A stretch of DNA of 62,183 nucleotides from SKPH01 sp051748565 (GCA_051748565.1 JBNJHN010000004.1:1-62183), one strand, 5' to 3'; positions 44,201 through 52,333 are shown, numbered from the stretch's first letter. Notes: generated by a model not told the origin, from the sequence alone. Translations and numbers: made by a program.

Positions 44201-45223
44201 GTAGATACTGTTCTAATTGCAGTTGGCCTGAGTCCGGTTGACGAACTGATGCAAAAAGCAAACCAGTACGGTCTCGATATTTATGCCGCGGGTGATGCCA
44301 AAGAAATTGCGGAAGCTTCGGCAGCAATTTTTTCCGGAAAAATAGCCGGTAGGAGAATAGCCCAGGCAATTGGCTTAGACCTGCCTGTCCCCGGCAACTG
44401 GGAAGAATTCGGTGAACTTTTAAAACATCATTCTGCCGATGCTGTTGATTTTCTGGCTGAAGACAGGGAAGACCCGGTTTATCCCCTGATCCGCTGTGTT
44501 CAGGAAATTCCCTGCAACCCCTGTATTGAAGCCTGTCCACAAAAATGCATTACCATGACTGATTCGATTCTCGATCTCCCAACATTCAATGAGCAGTGCA
44601 TCGGCTGTGGGAACTGTGTTCTGGCCTGCCCCGGCCTGGCTATAAATCTGGTACTGAACGACTACGATCCGAATCAGGAAAAGGCCCTGTTGATGCTGCC
44701 CTATGAATTTAATCTCGAAAAAATTCCTTTCGATCAGGAAGTATCCACTACCGACCTCAACGGAGAGATGGTAGGTAAGGGAAAGGTTGTAGCTTATAAA
44801 GAAAGGGAATCTCAAAACAGCAGAGTTCTCCTGCTCGTGGAAGTTCCCCTGGAAGACAAGCTTAAAGTAGCCGGTTTTAAAATCAGGGAGATCGATCCCG
44901 GCATAAAACTTGAAACTGCTGCCAGTGAAGAAGATCCGATTGTTTGCCGCTGTGAAAGAATCAGGAAAAGTGAAATTGTAAATGCAATACACAGGGGAGT
45001 ACGGGATATGAACCAGCTCAAAGCGGAGGTTAGGGCTGGACTGGGGGCCTGTAACGGTAAAACCTGCACCGAGCTAATTTTAAGAATTTTTCGTGAGGAA
45101 GGGATTCCATTTTCCGAAGTTACTATGCCCACTCACAGGCCGCTAGTTTCTGAAGTCCACCTTGGTGATTTTATCACGCTCAATAATCTATGTCCCGATC
45201 AGCGAACAGAGGAGACCGGATAA
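41291..45223 (+). CDS. 1310-residue multi-module electron-transfer flavoprotein (NuoG-like / MvhD-like / sarcosine-oxidase-alpha-like)
   Basis: Residues from ATG 41291 (GGGAGAAAGGG upstream). A NuoG-type 2Fe-2S is at Cys37, 48, 51, 70, without the His-Cys cluster. Four 4Fe-4S clusters follow: Cys131-141, 171-181, 214-224 and 248-258. An MvhD/FlpD-like domain spans about 285-385 (Cys292, 309, 333, 339), then about 220 residues I cannot assign. A 2Fe-2S domain like HcnA/SoxA (Cys675, 680, 683, 695) precedes an FAD/NAD oxidoreductase domain with VIGGGPAGISAA near 737 and IVGGGNVGLIG near 885. A 4Fe-4S domain (C-x5-C-x2-C-x3-C from 1069; Cys1103-1113) and a BFD-type 2Fe-2S (Cys1219, 1221, 1254, 1259) end the protein. 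The last four modules equal four separate proteins encoded at 52055-54218. It is the likely wire between the next gene's flavin and NuoEF. Confidence 0.88.
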   Translation: MSKIINLTIDGRNVEAEDKTMLLEILNDQGIFVPQLCSYPSLTPNGACRLCMVEISQKEWQGKSKIVASCLYPAEEGLSVSTRSKDVLTIRRTMLELYMARCPDSEEIRNIARLEGLDDTPFPIKEKADKCIMCGLCTRVCQDCGPGAISTMSRGIDKHIGPELAGAAENCTGCRACAYICPTDAIPISQKDQTLTIWDRNFEIPICEVETEKCRGCGICEEVCPYSIPRVNLFKNRPSAAYISPSTCTGCGICAGSCPSGAISQVKTGLLNDYETGLFKKDLTGKTIIFSCPRSPLPSGDDNIIQVSCIGSVDISLLLYVIAAGAKGAALMCRDKLTCPYRRGGENGKKTLEVAKNLLKLCGIGEERVALIEPEPGQDGPARAWQQFAESVSLFPPLLQEYYLASAVKTSGLDLALDLVDWLKNRPELRPSLPVEIEAVFTQTSEESPYLLYLDRLPELHLIFPLVLDQPVVIDILQDTSRLLKQKNIPVRCVFTEKELQKDKQSKIITYTKPDHITLPPAAEVITLNKLAGLPEAIEEERFSFSVNTSARRELNEALKHSGKIPIVSTPELYLQYALLMRPGSWQECLKEKPVLEFTAVLSPTEKNKDHHLKLRRIKQHPILPPLNRDELTFTFNKIPITALKGEVITSALYAAGITIFGHHPRDGGAQGIYCVNGQCSQCMVIADGTPVKGCMTPVTEGMHVESLEGYPVLADDTVLSEYTTKPLEVETEVLVIGGGPAGISAAIELGNVGADVLIVDDKQELGGKLSLQTHNFFGSVKDCYAGYRGIDIGHILAENAHKLPTVKIWLNSTVVGVFSDGKFGVSTGGTFRLVKPRRTLFATGAREKSLAFPGCDLPGVYGAGAFQTLANRDLIRCAEKLFIVGGGNVGLIGAYHALQAGIDVVGLVEALPQCGGYKVHLDKIKRMGVPVMTSHTVLSIEGGENVERVVIAAVDDKFQPVAGTERAFEVDTVLIAVGLSPVDELMQKANQYGLDIYAAGDAKEIAEASAAIFSGKIAGRRIAQAIGLDLPVPGNWEEFGELLKHHSADAVDFLAEDREDPVYPLIRCVQEIPCNPCIEACPQKCITMTDSILDLPTFNEQCIGCGNCVLACPGLAINLVLNDYDPNQEKALLMLPYEFNLEKIPFDQEVSTTDLNGEMVGKGKVVAYKERESQNSRVLLLVEVPLEDKLKVAGFKIREIDPGIKLETAASEEDPIVCRCERIRKSEIVNAIHRGVRDMNQLKAEVRAGLGACNGKTCTELILRIFREEGIPFSEVTMPTHRPLVSEVHLGDFITLNNLCPDQRTEETG

Positions 45224-46395
45224 TGCCTTCTCAAGATAATTACGATGTTATTATTATTGGCTGTGGCAGTGTTGGTAATCCAACTGCATTTCAGCTTGCC
45301 CAGGCCGGTTTAAAGGTTCTCGTAATCGACCGACGTGCTTCTGCCGGTCAGGGTGATAATAAAACAGCTATAGGAGGAGTCAGGGCTACTCACTCCGATC
45401 CCGGTAAGATTTCAACCTGCCTTGACAGTATCGAGATCTTCTCGACCTGGAAAGAAAAATACGGCTTTGATATCGGTTGGAAACCCGGAGGATATTGTTT
45501 CCCTGTTTATGATCATAATATCGAGACCACCCTAAAAAATCTGATTCCATATCAACAAGACTGCGGAATGAGAATAGATTGGGTCGGCCCGGATCGGATT
45601 AAAGAATTGATCCCGGGTATTGTCACTGAAGGACTACGCGGTGGAACTTATTCGCCCGACGACGGCCAGGTTTCCTCAATATTAGCGCCGATCGCATTCC
45701 AGCGTGAAGGAGAAAGACACGGCGTAGTATATCACTTTAACGAAAAAGTAATCGGTTACTTAAAAACAGGAGGCAGGGTAACCGGTGTGAGGACAAATAT
45801 AAATAGCTACAGTGCCGATTGGGTGGTTTTGGCAGCCGGAGCCGATGCTGCAGAACATTCTTCCCTGCTTGACATAGAAATCCCAGTTGTGCCGGATTCA
45901 CATGAAGCCGGTATTTCCGCACCCATTGAACATTTCCTGGCACCTTTGGTTGTAGATTTACGTCCCGGTCCTGAAGGCAAAACTGATAATTTTTATTTTG
46001 GCCAGAACAAAGAGGGCCAGATTATTTTCTGTTATACTCCCAAAGAACTATTTATCAGCACAGACCGGGAATCATTATCAGAATTTTTACCCATCCTGGC
46101 CGGAAGGTTGATTTCACTTATTCCCAGGCTTAAAAACCTCCTGATCCGCAGGATCTGGCGCGGCTGTTATCCAATGTCTCCTGATGGGGTGCCAATTATC
46201 GATTTTGCTCCCGGCGTTGAAGGCCTAATTTTAGCTGTCGGCATGTGCGGTCAGGGCTTGATGCTTGGGCCGGGAGTGGGTAAAAACATAACGGCAATGA
46301 TTACAACCGGCCACTCATGTCTCACTGACGAAGCCCATAGCTGTTTCCGTTATGATCGCGATCTCGAGAGAACAAAAACAGATACCCTTAAGTAA
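45223..46395 (+). CDS. FAD-dependent amine/amino acid dehydrogenase (DAO/SoxB family)
   Basis: A 390-residue DAO-fold flavoenzyme related to sarcosine oxidase beta, PDH1 beta (proline dehydrogenase) and glycine/D-amino-acid oxidases. The N-terminal FAD motif is IIIGCGSVG. The C-terminal region DGVPIIDFAPGVEGL and GMCGQGLMLGPGVG holds the second flavin-binding stretch. ATG 45223 overlaps the previous stop by one base (TAATG) and GAGGAG precedes it, so translation is coupled. The substrate is a secondary or primary amine such as proline, sarcosine or an opine. Compared with its relative at 50908-52065 the usual GHGFQLAP is GQGLMLGP, so the substrates probably differ. Confidence 0.88.
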   Translation: MPSQDNYDVIIIGCGSVGNPTAFQLAQAGLKVLVIDRRASAGQGDNKTAIGGVRATHSDPGKISTCLDSIEIFSTWKEKYGFDIGWKPGGYCFPVYDHNIETTLKNLIPYQQDCGMRIDWVGPDRIKELIPGIVTEGLRGGTYSPDDGQVSSILAPIAFQREGERHGVVYHFNEKVIGYLKTGGRVTGVRTNINSYSADWVVLAAGADAAEHSSLLDIEIPVVPDSHEAGISAPIEHFLAPLVVDLRPGPEGKTDNFYFGQNKEGQIIFCYTPKELFISTDRESLSEFLPILAGRLISLIPRLKNLLIRRIWRGCYPMSPDGVPIIDFAPGVEGLILAVGMCGQGLMLGPGVGKNITAMITTGHSCLTDEAHSCFRYDRDLERTKTDTLK

Positions 46396-46578
46396 GAGGT
46401 ATCGCCATTATACCAAGAAGGCAACACAGCGTCCGGCAAGCAGGTTATAGCGAGCGAACAATGTACGATTATAAATGCTTTGATGAGTACCTGCGGACTT
46501 TATGATGGATCGGGAGTGAGAGGAGGCATACTTTCTTTCCCTGTACCAGGGGCGACCGAAAGCGATTGATTAACAAGT

Positions 46579-47394
46579 CTAATGATCGCAGAGTTTGCCG
46601 TATATTTCAGGTTTGCGATCTGTAAGAAATGGGTAAGTTTCGCCTTCTTTAAGCAATCTATCTGAATAGCTGAGATCTACATCTCTTACAAGAAGACCCT
46701 GTTCCCTGTTCATTTCAGCTAAAATCTGCCCTTTGGGAGTCACAAATCGGCTGCGCCCTAAAAATTGATCCTCGCCAAAACCCCCGGTTTGATTTGAAGT
46801 TATTACCCACACCCCATTTTCTAAAGCTCTTGAAAGGGTACTCATATCATAAACGTAAGATCTTTCTGACTTATTCCATGCAGCCAGAACACAGATTACT
46901 TTTATTCCTTCAAGCGCCAGAATGCGGGCAGATTCCGGAAAAGCGATATCATAACAGATTAGAACCCCGAATTTATTTCCCCTATAATTAAACGATAGTG
47001 GTTCTGAAGCTGCTTTAGAATACTTAACCTCATCACTGCCCATGCGGCAAAGGTGAAGTTTACCTCCGGTTTTTTGTGTGCCATCAGGCTGAAAGAGTAT
47101 GGCTCCGTTTATTGGTTTATCACCTTTCGGCAGGGGAATACCGGCAACAATAAAAATATCAAGCTGCTCAGATAGACGGGCCAAAGTTTTCAGGGTAAGA
47201 CCATAAGCTTCAAGGGATCTATGGGTTAATTCATCACCTATGAGAAACCCGGTATTAAATAGCTCCGGAAGCAGAGCGATACCTGCTTCCTGGTCACGAC
47301 ACTTTTCGAGCAGCTTTTCTGCAGTCAGCAGATTTTCTCTCCAATTGTTAATATTACATTCCATCTGCACTGATGCAATACGCACTGTGGACAA
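46579..47394 (-). CDS. Carbon-nitrogen hydrolase (nitrilase superfamily amidase)
   Basis: A 271-residue cytoplasmic amidase. The Glu-Lys-Cys triad is visible as Glu44 (LLPELFNTGF), Lys112 (GKLHLCRMG) and Cys147 (LICYDIAFPES). The family includes omega-amidase, N-carbamoylputrescine amidase and N-carbamoyl amino acid hydrolases. TTG 47394 is the start. It is last in a minus-strand run with an unknown protein, a symporter and an agmatinase-like enzyme, so an amide or carbamoyl compound from amino acid breakdown is a likely substrate. The exact one is not determinable. Confidence 0.88.
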   Translation of the reverse strand: MSTVRIASVQMECNINNWRENLLTAEKLLEKCRDQEAGIALLPELFNTGFLIGDELTHRSLEAYGLTLKTLARLSEQLDIFIVAGIPLPKGDKPINGAILFQPDGTQKTGGKLHLCRMGSDEVKYSKAASEPLSFNYRGNKFGVLICYDIAFPESARILALEGIKVICVLAAWNKSERSYVYDMSTLSRALENGVWVITSNQTGGFGEDQFLGRSRFVTPKGQILAEMNREQGLLVRDVDLSYSDRLLKEGETYPFLTDRKPEIYGKLCDH

Positions 47395-47412
47395 TCTTTA
47401 AAAACCCCTCAT

Positions 47413-47883
47413 TCATTTAACTTCATCGTATTTACCGGACAGACTGTCGATTAAATATTTTCCGGAACCCTGCTTGCTACCGACCCAGATAATTTTATGA
47501 GCCGATACTTGCTCAATCGGGTACATATCCGGAACCAGCAAAATCAAATGCTTTCTCATCAGGAACTTCAGGAATCTTCTCCGGACCACTTTTAATGCCT
47601 GGGCATCGTTTATTAAACTCGGAACTATGGCCTGAGGAGAAACTTCCCACTGCTCGGTTTCAGGAATAGAATCCGCCCTGGCGGCAACCCCTCGGGAGAG
47701 GTCTACCGCCAGGATGTCATCTATTAACTTCGACTTTCCCAATAACCTTTTCAGCTCTGCTTCCATATGATACACCACGAAAGGATAAAAGAGAGCACCT
47801 AAGTAGTCATCATCTTTCAGGTTAAGAGTTTCCCTTGTTACCTGCGGTGCAATTACGGCAATGCTGATCAGGTTATCGTTCAT
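47413..47883 (-). CDS. Protein of unknown function, 156 residues
   Basis: I do not recognise a family. The protein is mixed in character, with no signal peptide, cysteine motif or clear membrane span. It begins ISIAVIAPQVTRETLNL and has a basic stretch VVRRRFLKFLMRKH. AAAGGAGC precedes ATG 47883. It lies 33 bases after the symporter and 18 before the amidase, so it is co-transcribed and may be an accessory of the transporter or a small enzyme of the same pathway. Confidence 0.75.
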   Translation of the reverse strand: MNDNLISIAVIAPQVTRETLNLKDDDYLGALFYPFVVYHMEAELKRLLGKSKLIDDILAVDLSRGVAARADSIPETEQWEVSPQAIVPSLINDAQALKVVRRRFLKFLMRKHLILLVPDMYPIEQVSAHKIIWVGSKQGSGKYLIDSLSGKYDEVK

Positions 47884-47916
47884 TGTTTAAATAGCTCCTT
47901 TTTCAGCTCGATTCGG

Positions 47917-49509
47917 TTATGGCATAGTCTGCGGTTTGAGGTTGCCTAACCATGCTTTAACCTGGTCCATTTCGGTCAGACCGATTGACGAAGGTTGAAT
48001 CCGGTAACTGGTGTCTCCGGCGCCGATAACTTCGTCCAAAGGTTTTTTCATAATATCCAGTTCCGCCACAGCAGTTTCAGGCGGCTTGGTAAATGAGCTG
48101 ACCAGCAGGGTAACTATAAAACTGACCGGGAAGGAGACCAGGAGCTCATAAAACCAGAAGTCGAAAACCGGTGTCATTACCTGTTTCCAGAAAATAGTGA
48201 CAACGGCACCGGTAATCATCCCGGCGATTACCCCGGCCTTGGTTGTGCCTTTCCACCATAGCGATAGGATTAATGCTGGGCCGATGGCTGCCCCCAGGCC
48301 ACTCCAGGCATAGAGCACCAACAAAAAGACCCGACCGCCTTCCTGGGCAAAAAGCAAAGCCAAAATGCCCAGAATGACTGTAAATACCCGGCTCAGCATA
48401 AGAAGCAGAGTTTCAGATGCTTCCTTGTTGAAAAACCGGTGATAGATATCCTCAACAATGCCGCCGACAGCAACCAGAAGCTGAGAATCGGCAGTCGACA
48501 TCATCAGGGCCAGGGCAGCAGCAATTGTAATCGCAGCTATGGGCAGCGGCAGCCAGAGAGCAGCCAAACTGGGCATGATATATTCCATGTCTGCAAGCTG
48601 CAAGCCAAGGGCATCAACAGCAACACGGCCGCTTAAACCGATTATTACTGCAGAGGTATAAACAACAGAAAGCAGCAACAAAGCGATAAGTGCGGCCTTT
48701 TTTATATCTTTTGCCGAGCGTATACCCATAAATCGAATCATGATATGGACGTTGCCGGGCCAGCCGAAACCGATGGCCAGGTAGGATAAGATCGTAATAA
48801 GCGCTGCTATCCCTCCCAGGCCAAAAGTCGGACTGACCAAAACAGGATCAAGGGCATATAACCCTCCCATAAGACCGGTTAAGCCAAACCTGGCCAGTCC
48901 GACAATCGCCAGCAGAGTAATACCAAATAAAGCGATCATCCCCTGGAAAAAATCTGTCCAGGAAACAGCAAAAAATCCTCCCAGAACGGTATATATAATC
49001 ATGATAACCGCTCCGAGGATCATTCCCTGCCAATAGGTAAGCGGTGTTACCGCATCGAAAAGCTTTCCGGCCGCAACAAACTGGGCAGAAACATAAGGGA
49101 CCATAAAGGCAACGATAATAATCGTCACTATGATTCTGATTGTGCCCTGGTTATCGCGATACCTGGTTTCGAAAAATCCGGGCAGGGTTAATACACCAAC
49201 CGATTCGGTGTAGATCCTTATCCGCCTTGCCAGGAAAGACCAGGAGAAGAGATCCGCCAGGTAGCATCCAGCCATATTCCACATGGCGGCAACACCAAAT
49301 GCAAAACCTTCTCCGGGAACACCGACCGACATCCAGCCGCTCATCTCGCTGGCGCGGGTGCTAAACCCGGTAACCCATGGTCCGAGGGAGCGTCCAGCCA
49401 GCAAATAACCGGCTATATCCTTAGTTTGTTTGCTAAAGTAATAACCGGTACCCATCATTAGAGCTAAGTATAATACAAGGATAATAATAATCCAGTTGCT
49501 GACATCCAT
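47917..49509 (-). CDS. Sodium:solute symporter (PutP-like)
   Basis: A 530-residue polytopic SSS-family transporter with about 13 hydrophobic helices. It has the N-terminal FSTRASEMSGWMSVGVPGEG region that forms the sodium and substrate sites in PutP, and the QGMIAL, GWPGNVHIMIRFMG and MSTADSQLLVA motifs. PutP imports proline with sodium. The nearby proline-type dehydrogenase and proCBA genes fit, but related SSS proteins carry other amino acids. The stop of a 30-codon membrane peptide overlaps its ATG by one base. Confidence 0.9.
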   Translation of the reverse strand: MDVSNWIIIILVLYLALMMGTGYYFSKQTKDIAGYLLAGRSLGPWVTGFSTRASEMSGWMSVGVPGEGFAFGVAAMWNMAGCYLADLFSWSFLARRIRIYTESVGVLTLPGFFETRYRDNQGTIRIIVTIIIVAFMVPYVSAQFVAAGKLFDAVTPLTYWQGMILGAVIMIIYTVLGGFFAVSWTDFFQGMIALFGITLLAIVGLARFGLTGLMGGLYALDPVLVSPTFGLGGIAALITILSYLAIGFGWPGNVHIMIRFMGIRSAKDIKKAALIALLLLSVVYTSAVIIGLSGRVAVDALGLQLADMEYIMPSLAALWLPLPIAAITIAAALALMMSTADSQLLVAVGGIVEDIYHRFFNKEASETLLLMLSRVFTVILGILALLFAQEGGRVFLLVLYAWSGLGAAIGPALILSLWWKGTTKAGVIAGMITGAVVTIFWKQVMTPVFDFWFYELLVSFPVSFIVTLLVSSFTKPPETAVAELDIMKKPLDEVIGAGDTSYRIQPSSIGLTEMDQVKAWLGNLKPQTMP

Positions 49510-49601
49510 TATTTCTCACCCCCAAAGAAAAACCAGGCCAGAGTTATGATTACCGAACCGAAAAACATGACCAGCAAAAGAGCCATTCCCTGTCCTACCA
49601 A
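49509..49601 (-). CDS. 30-residue membrane peptide, symporter small accessory protein
   Basis: A TTG start at 49601 sits eight bases after AGGAGG. The 30 codons encode one hydrophobic helix (MALLLVMFFGSVIITLAWFF) with a GGEK tail. The stop overlaps the symporter ATG (TAATG), so the two are translated together. Tiny single-helix proteins of this type are found directly before SSS symporter genes. The role is probably stability or regulation of the transporter. Confidence 0.72.
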   Translation of the reverse strand: MVGQGMALLLVMFFGSVIITLAWFFFGGEK

Positions 49602-49690
49602 ATAAATCTCCTCCTTAAAAAATGATCCATTTATTTCTCTAACTTGACTTTTGTCTAGAGGAACATAACCACCTCCTATGCCCGGAGAAA

Positions 49691-50692
49691 TTAGCGGGTC
49701 CGGTTGGGATTATTGGCAAAGCCCGCCAGGGCATACATACCGATCCAAATAGCCAGGTGCATGGAAAAAGCAGCGCCGGGTTGGTAGGGATATATTTCGA
49801 CAAAATCGAAACCGGCGGCACCACGCAGGCAGGTCTCGTATGCAACTGTAAGAATCTCATGAGAAGTCAATCCGTCAGGATCCGGCGGGCCGGCCGGGTT
49901 ATAGGCGGGATCTATAGCATCACTGCAGATCGAAATATAGAAACGTTCAGTTCCATCCGTGGCAATATCAAGAGCGTGACTCAAAGCTTCTGCAAAACCC
50001 ATATTCCTAATTTGCCGTATGTTAAGCACCTCGGCACCGATCTCTTTGGCAAAATTGTAACCGTAGCGGGAATTCCGCGGGCCGCGAATACCAAAGTGGA
50101 CGATACTATCAGTTTTTATCCCCGGAATTCTTGCAATGCGGTTTACGGGGCAGCAACGGGCACAGGGTTCTCCATCATATTCGTCCAGGTTGTCAAAATG
50201 AGAGTCAAATATAATTAGCCCGACTTTTCCGGGAGTGTGTTTGCATAACGCATCAACAATTTCCGTCGTAAATGAATGATCCCCGCCAAAGACCAGCGGA
50301 AAAAGATTGCTACCATAGACATCAAGGGCTTTTTGATGGACAGATTTCAAAGTTGCCTCAATGCTGTCCGGATGAGTTAAGGCGTCTCCGTAATCAGTGA
50401 TTTTCAGGGATTCGAGAATATCGGTATCCAATTCAGGTATGAAGCCACCATAACGGGCCGCTTCCATTCTAAGAAGCTTGGGAACCTGTTCACACCCGCT
50501 TCCCCTAATATCCCCCCAGGTTACAGGACCTTCCCAGGGAACACCAAATACTGCAGCATCATAGCGGGATAGCGCACCGACGTCTTTTGTAACCGGAACA
50601 CCCAGAAAAGAGGGGGTATCACCGTAAACTCTTGGGAAAGATCTTTCTCTTCCTGCATCATAGGGACTACGATCATTGCATCTTTCTTTCAA
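49691..50692 (-). CDS. Agmatinase/arginase-family ureohydrolase with an altered metal site
   Basis: A 333-residue ureohydrolase-fold protein that should hydrolyse a guanidino or related C-N bond. Metal ligands visible are His139 (GGDHS) and Asp163, His165, Asp167 (DSHFD). The fourth motif is normally S-x-D-x-D-x-x-D-P. Here it reads SICSDAIDP, so the first Asp is Cys256 while Asp258 and Asp261 remain. This may alter manganese binding or metal preference. The start is TTG 50692 with ATAGGAG upstream. The gene leads a minus-strand run into the symporter. Agmatine, guanidinobutyrate and formiminoglutamate are all possible substrates. Confidence 0.85.
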   Translation of the reverse strand: MKERCNDRSPYDAGRERSFPRVYGDTPSFLGVPVTKDVGALSRYDAAVFGVPWEGPVTWGDIRGSGCEQVPKLLRMEAARYGGFIPELDTDILESLKITDYGDALTHPDSIEATLKSVHQKALDVYGSNLFPLVFGGDHSFTTEIVDALCKHTPGKVGLIIFDSHFDNLDEYDGEPCARCCPVNRIARIPGIKTDSIVHFGIRGPRNSRYGYNFAKEIGAEVLNIRQIRNMGFAEALSHALDIATDGTERFYISICSDAIDPAYNPAGPPDPDGLTSHEILTVAYETCLRGAAGFDFVEIYPYQPGAAFSMHLAIWIGMYALAGFANNPNRTR

Positions 50693-50907
50693 GAATGAAC
50701 ACTCCTATCAATGTTATATTGTGATTAAAAGAATTTTACGTTTTTAAAGGAATTAAGGTCTAAACATTTGAAAAACAATAGAAACATAATTCAATAAAGT
50801 TCCTCAATATCCTTTTTTTTGACAGAGGCTTCTTGCTAATCATTTATAAATATATCTGTTGTTGGTTCGCCGGCTATATAAATTGTAATATGCCTTATTA
50901 GTTTAGG

Positions 50908-52065
50908 TTAAACACAGGCCGGTTCCGGTATTAACTCACCTTTTGCAAACCTGTCCAGAGACATGCAGCACAAATCTATAAACGGCTTTTCCCCGGACAC
51001 AATTTCGGACATTACCTGGCCTACCGCCGGAGCCAACTGGAAACCATGTCCGCTCCAGCCGGCATCCAAAAAGAAGCCTTCGAGAGCAGTCGGTCCGACT
51101 ATGCCCTGCTGATCGGGTGTAATATCATACAAACCGGCCCACTGCCTGATAATATTTGCCTCTCTTAAAATCGGGACCTGGGCGGTAATTTTCTCTGCTG
51201 CATCTTTAAGGTACTGCCAGGTCGATCTTTCGTTATAATCTTTTACCTCATGCTCTGGATCACCAACCCCCATCAGCAGGCTGCCATGAGGTGTCTGTTT
51301 GAAATATGTTCCATGCTTAAATGAAATAACCATGGTCCATAAAAACATTTCCAACGGCTCCGTAACCATTATTTGATGGCGCTCAGGGATAATCGGAATA
51401 TTCAGGCCTACCATCTCACCAAGCATCTTACTGTGTGCTCCTGCTGCAACAATAACAATGGGAGTGCTGATTCTTTCTCCGCTATCTAAAACTACACCAG
51501 TTACCCTGGAGCCTATTTTTTCGATTGCAGATACCTCGGTATTAATTCGAATCTCAACTCCCTGGCGACGGGCTGCGTTAGCGTAAGCCTGAGTAACGTG
51601 AAATGGGTTTACATGTCCGTCACGCGGGTTAAAAGAACCCCCGTGAAGATTATCGCGAACAATGCCCGGTACAATATCAGCTACCTGTGAAGGATCCAGT
51701 ATAACCGTTGTATTATCTGTATCGATTGATTTCTGACGATCCATGTTGCAGCGAAACAGGTCCAGTTCATCTTCGGAATAAGCCAGCAGCAGGTACCCTT
51801 TCTGCATAAGCTCTATGCTCTCCGGATACTCTAATTCTTCTTCGAGCACTTCCATTTTTCTTAAACTTTCCATAGAAAGGCGTATATTAATCTCTGTTCC
51901 AAACTGATGTCTTATTCCAGCCGCACAGCGTCCGGTGGCGCCACAGGCCAGGTAGCCTTTTTCCAATAGGACAATTTCTTTCCAACCTTTCTTTGCCAGG
52001 TGGTAAGCTATAGAACAACCGTGTACACCGCCTCCAATTATTACTGCATTTGCTTTACCTGTCAT
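50908..52065 (-). CDS. FAD-dependent amine/proline dehydrogenase catalytic subunit (DAO family)
   Basis: A 385-residue DAO-family flavoprotein like PDH1 beta, sarcosine oxidase beta and HcnC. The FAD motif VIIGGGVHGCSIAYHL is at the N-terminus, followed by CGATGRCAAGIRHQFG, DGHVNPF and the C-terminal GWSGHGFQLAPAVG. It is the last gene of a five-gene minus-strand operon and overlaps the BFD subunit gene by 11 bases. Its electrons would pass to the FAD/NAD and Fe-S partners. Proline, hydroxyproline or sarcosine are candidate substrates. The proline biosynthesis genes next door and P5C dehydrogenase elsewhere favour a proline-type compound. Confidence 0.88.
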   Translation of the reverse strand: MTGKANAVIIGGGVHGCSIAYHLAKKGWKEIVLLEKGYLACGATGRCAAGIRHQFGTEINIRLSMESLRKMEVLEEELEYPESIELMQKGYLLLAYSEDELDLFRCNMDRQKSIDTDNTTVILDPSQVADIVPGIVRDNLHGGSFNPRDGHVNPFHVTQAYANAARRQGVEIRINTEVSAIEKIGSRVTGVVLDSGERISTPIVIVAAGAHSKMLGEMVGLNIPIIPERHQIMVTEPLEMFLWTMVISFKHGTYFKQTPHGSLLMGVGDPEHEVKDYNERSTWQYLKDAAEKITAQVPILREANIIRQWAGLYDITPDQQGIVGPTALEGFFLDAGWSGHGFQLAPAVGQVMSEIVSGEKPFIDLCCMSLDRFAKGELIPEPACV

Positions 52066-52333
52066 TAAAGTTTACTCCCAACATGCTTTTTAATTTAATC
52101 GGTTTCACCGGGGGCCTGAAAGTTGTCATCTTAATTTCTGTCACATTTTTACCCGTTGCTGCGGCAACTTCTTTCAAAACCAGGTCGCGGCAGGTGTTGC
52201 CCTGGCAGGGGCCCATACCACATCGTGTAAGACGTTTTATCTCATCTGGTGAACTGCAGCCTTTTTCAATTGCTTCCCTGATATCTGCAAGAGTCAGATC
52301 CTCACAGCGGCAGATAATTATATTATTTTCCAT
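52055..52333 (-). CDS. BFD-type 2Fe-2S protein, dehydrogenase subunit
   Basis: A 92-residue protein from ATG 52333 (AAGGTG upstream). The bacterioferritin-associated-ferredoxin-like domain has Cys8, Cys10, Cys43 and Cys48 (CRC ... GPCQGNTC). The tail TTFRPPVKPIKL matches the C-terminus of HcnB/SoxA-like subunits. A longer frame upstream is only overlap with the 4Fe-4S gene. It equals the delta subunit of archaeal PDH1-type complexes and the last module of the 1310-residue protein. Confidence 0.88.
   Translation of the reverse strand: MENNIIICRCEDLTLADIREAIEKGCSSPDEIKRLTRCGMGPCQGNTCRDLVLKEVAAATGKNVTEIKMTTFRPPVKPIKLKSMLGVNFNDR

Noticed and set aside
46396..46578. Possible small gene or element between convergent genes
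   Set aside because: Only a short CCCTG-TAC-CAGGG hairpin without a T-run was seen, and no frame with a ribosome binding site.
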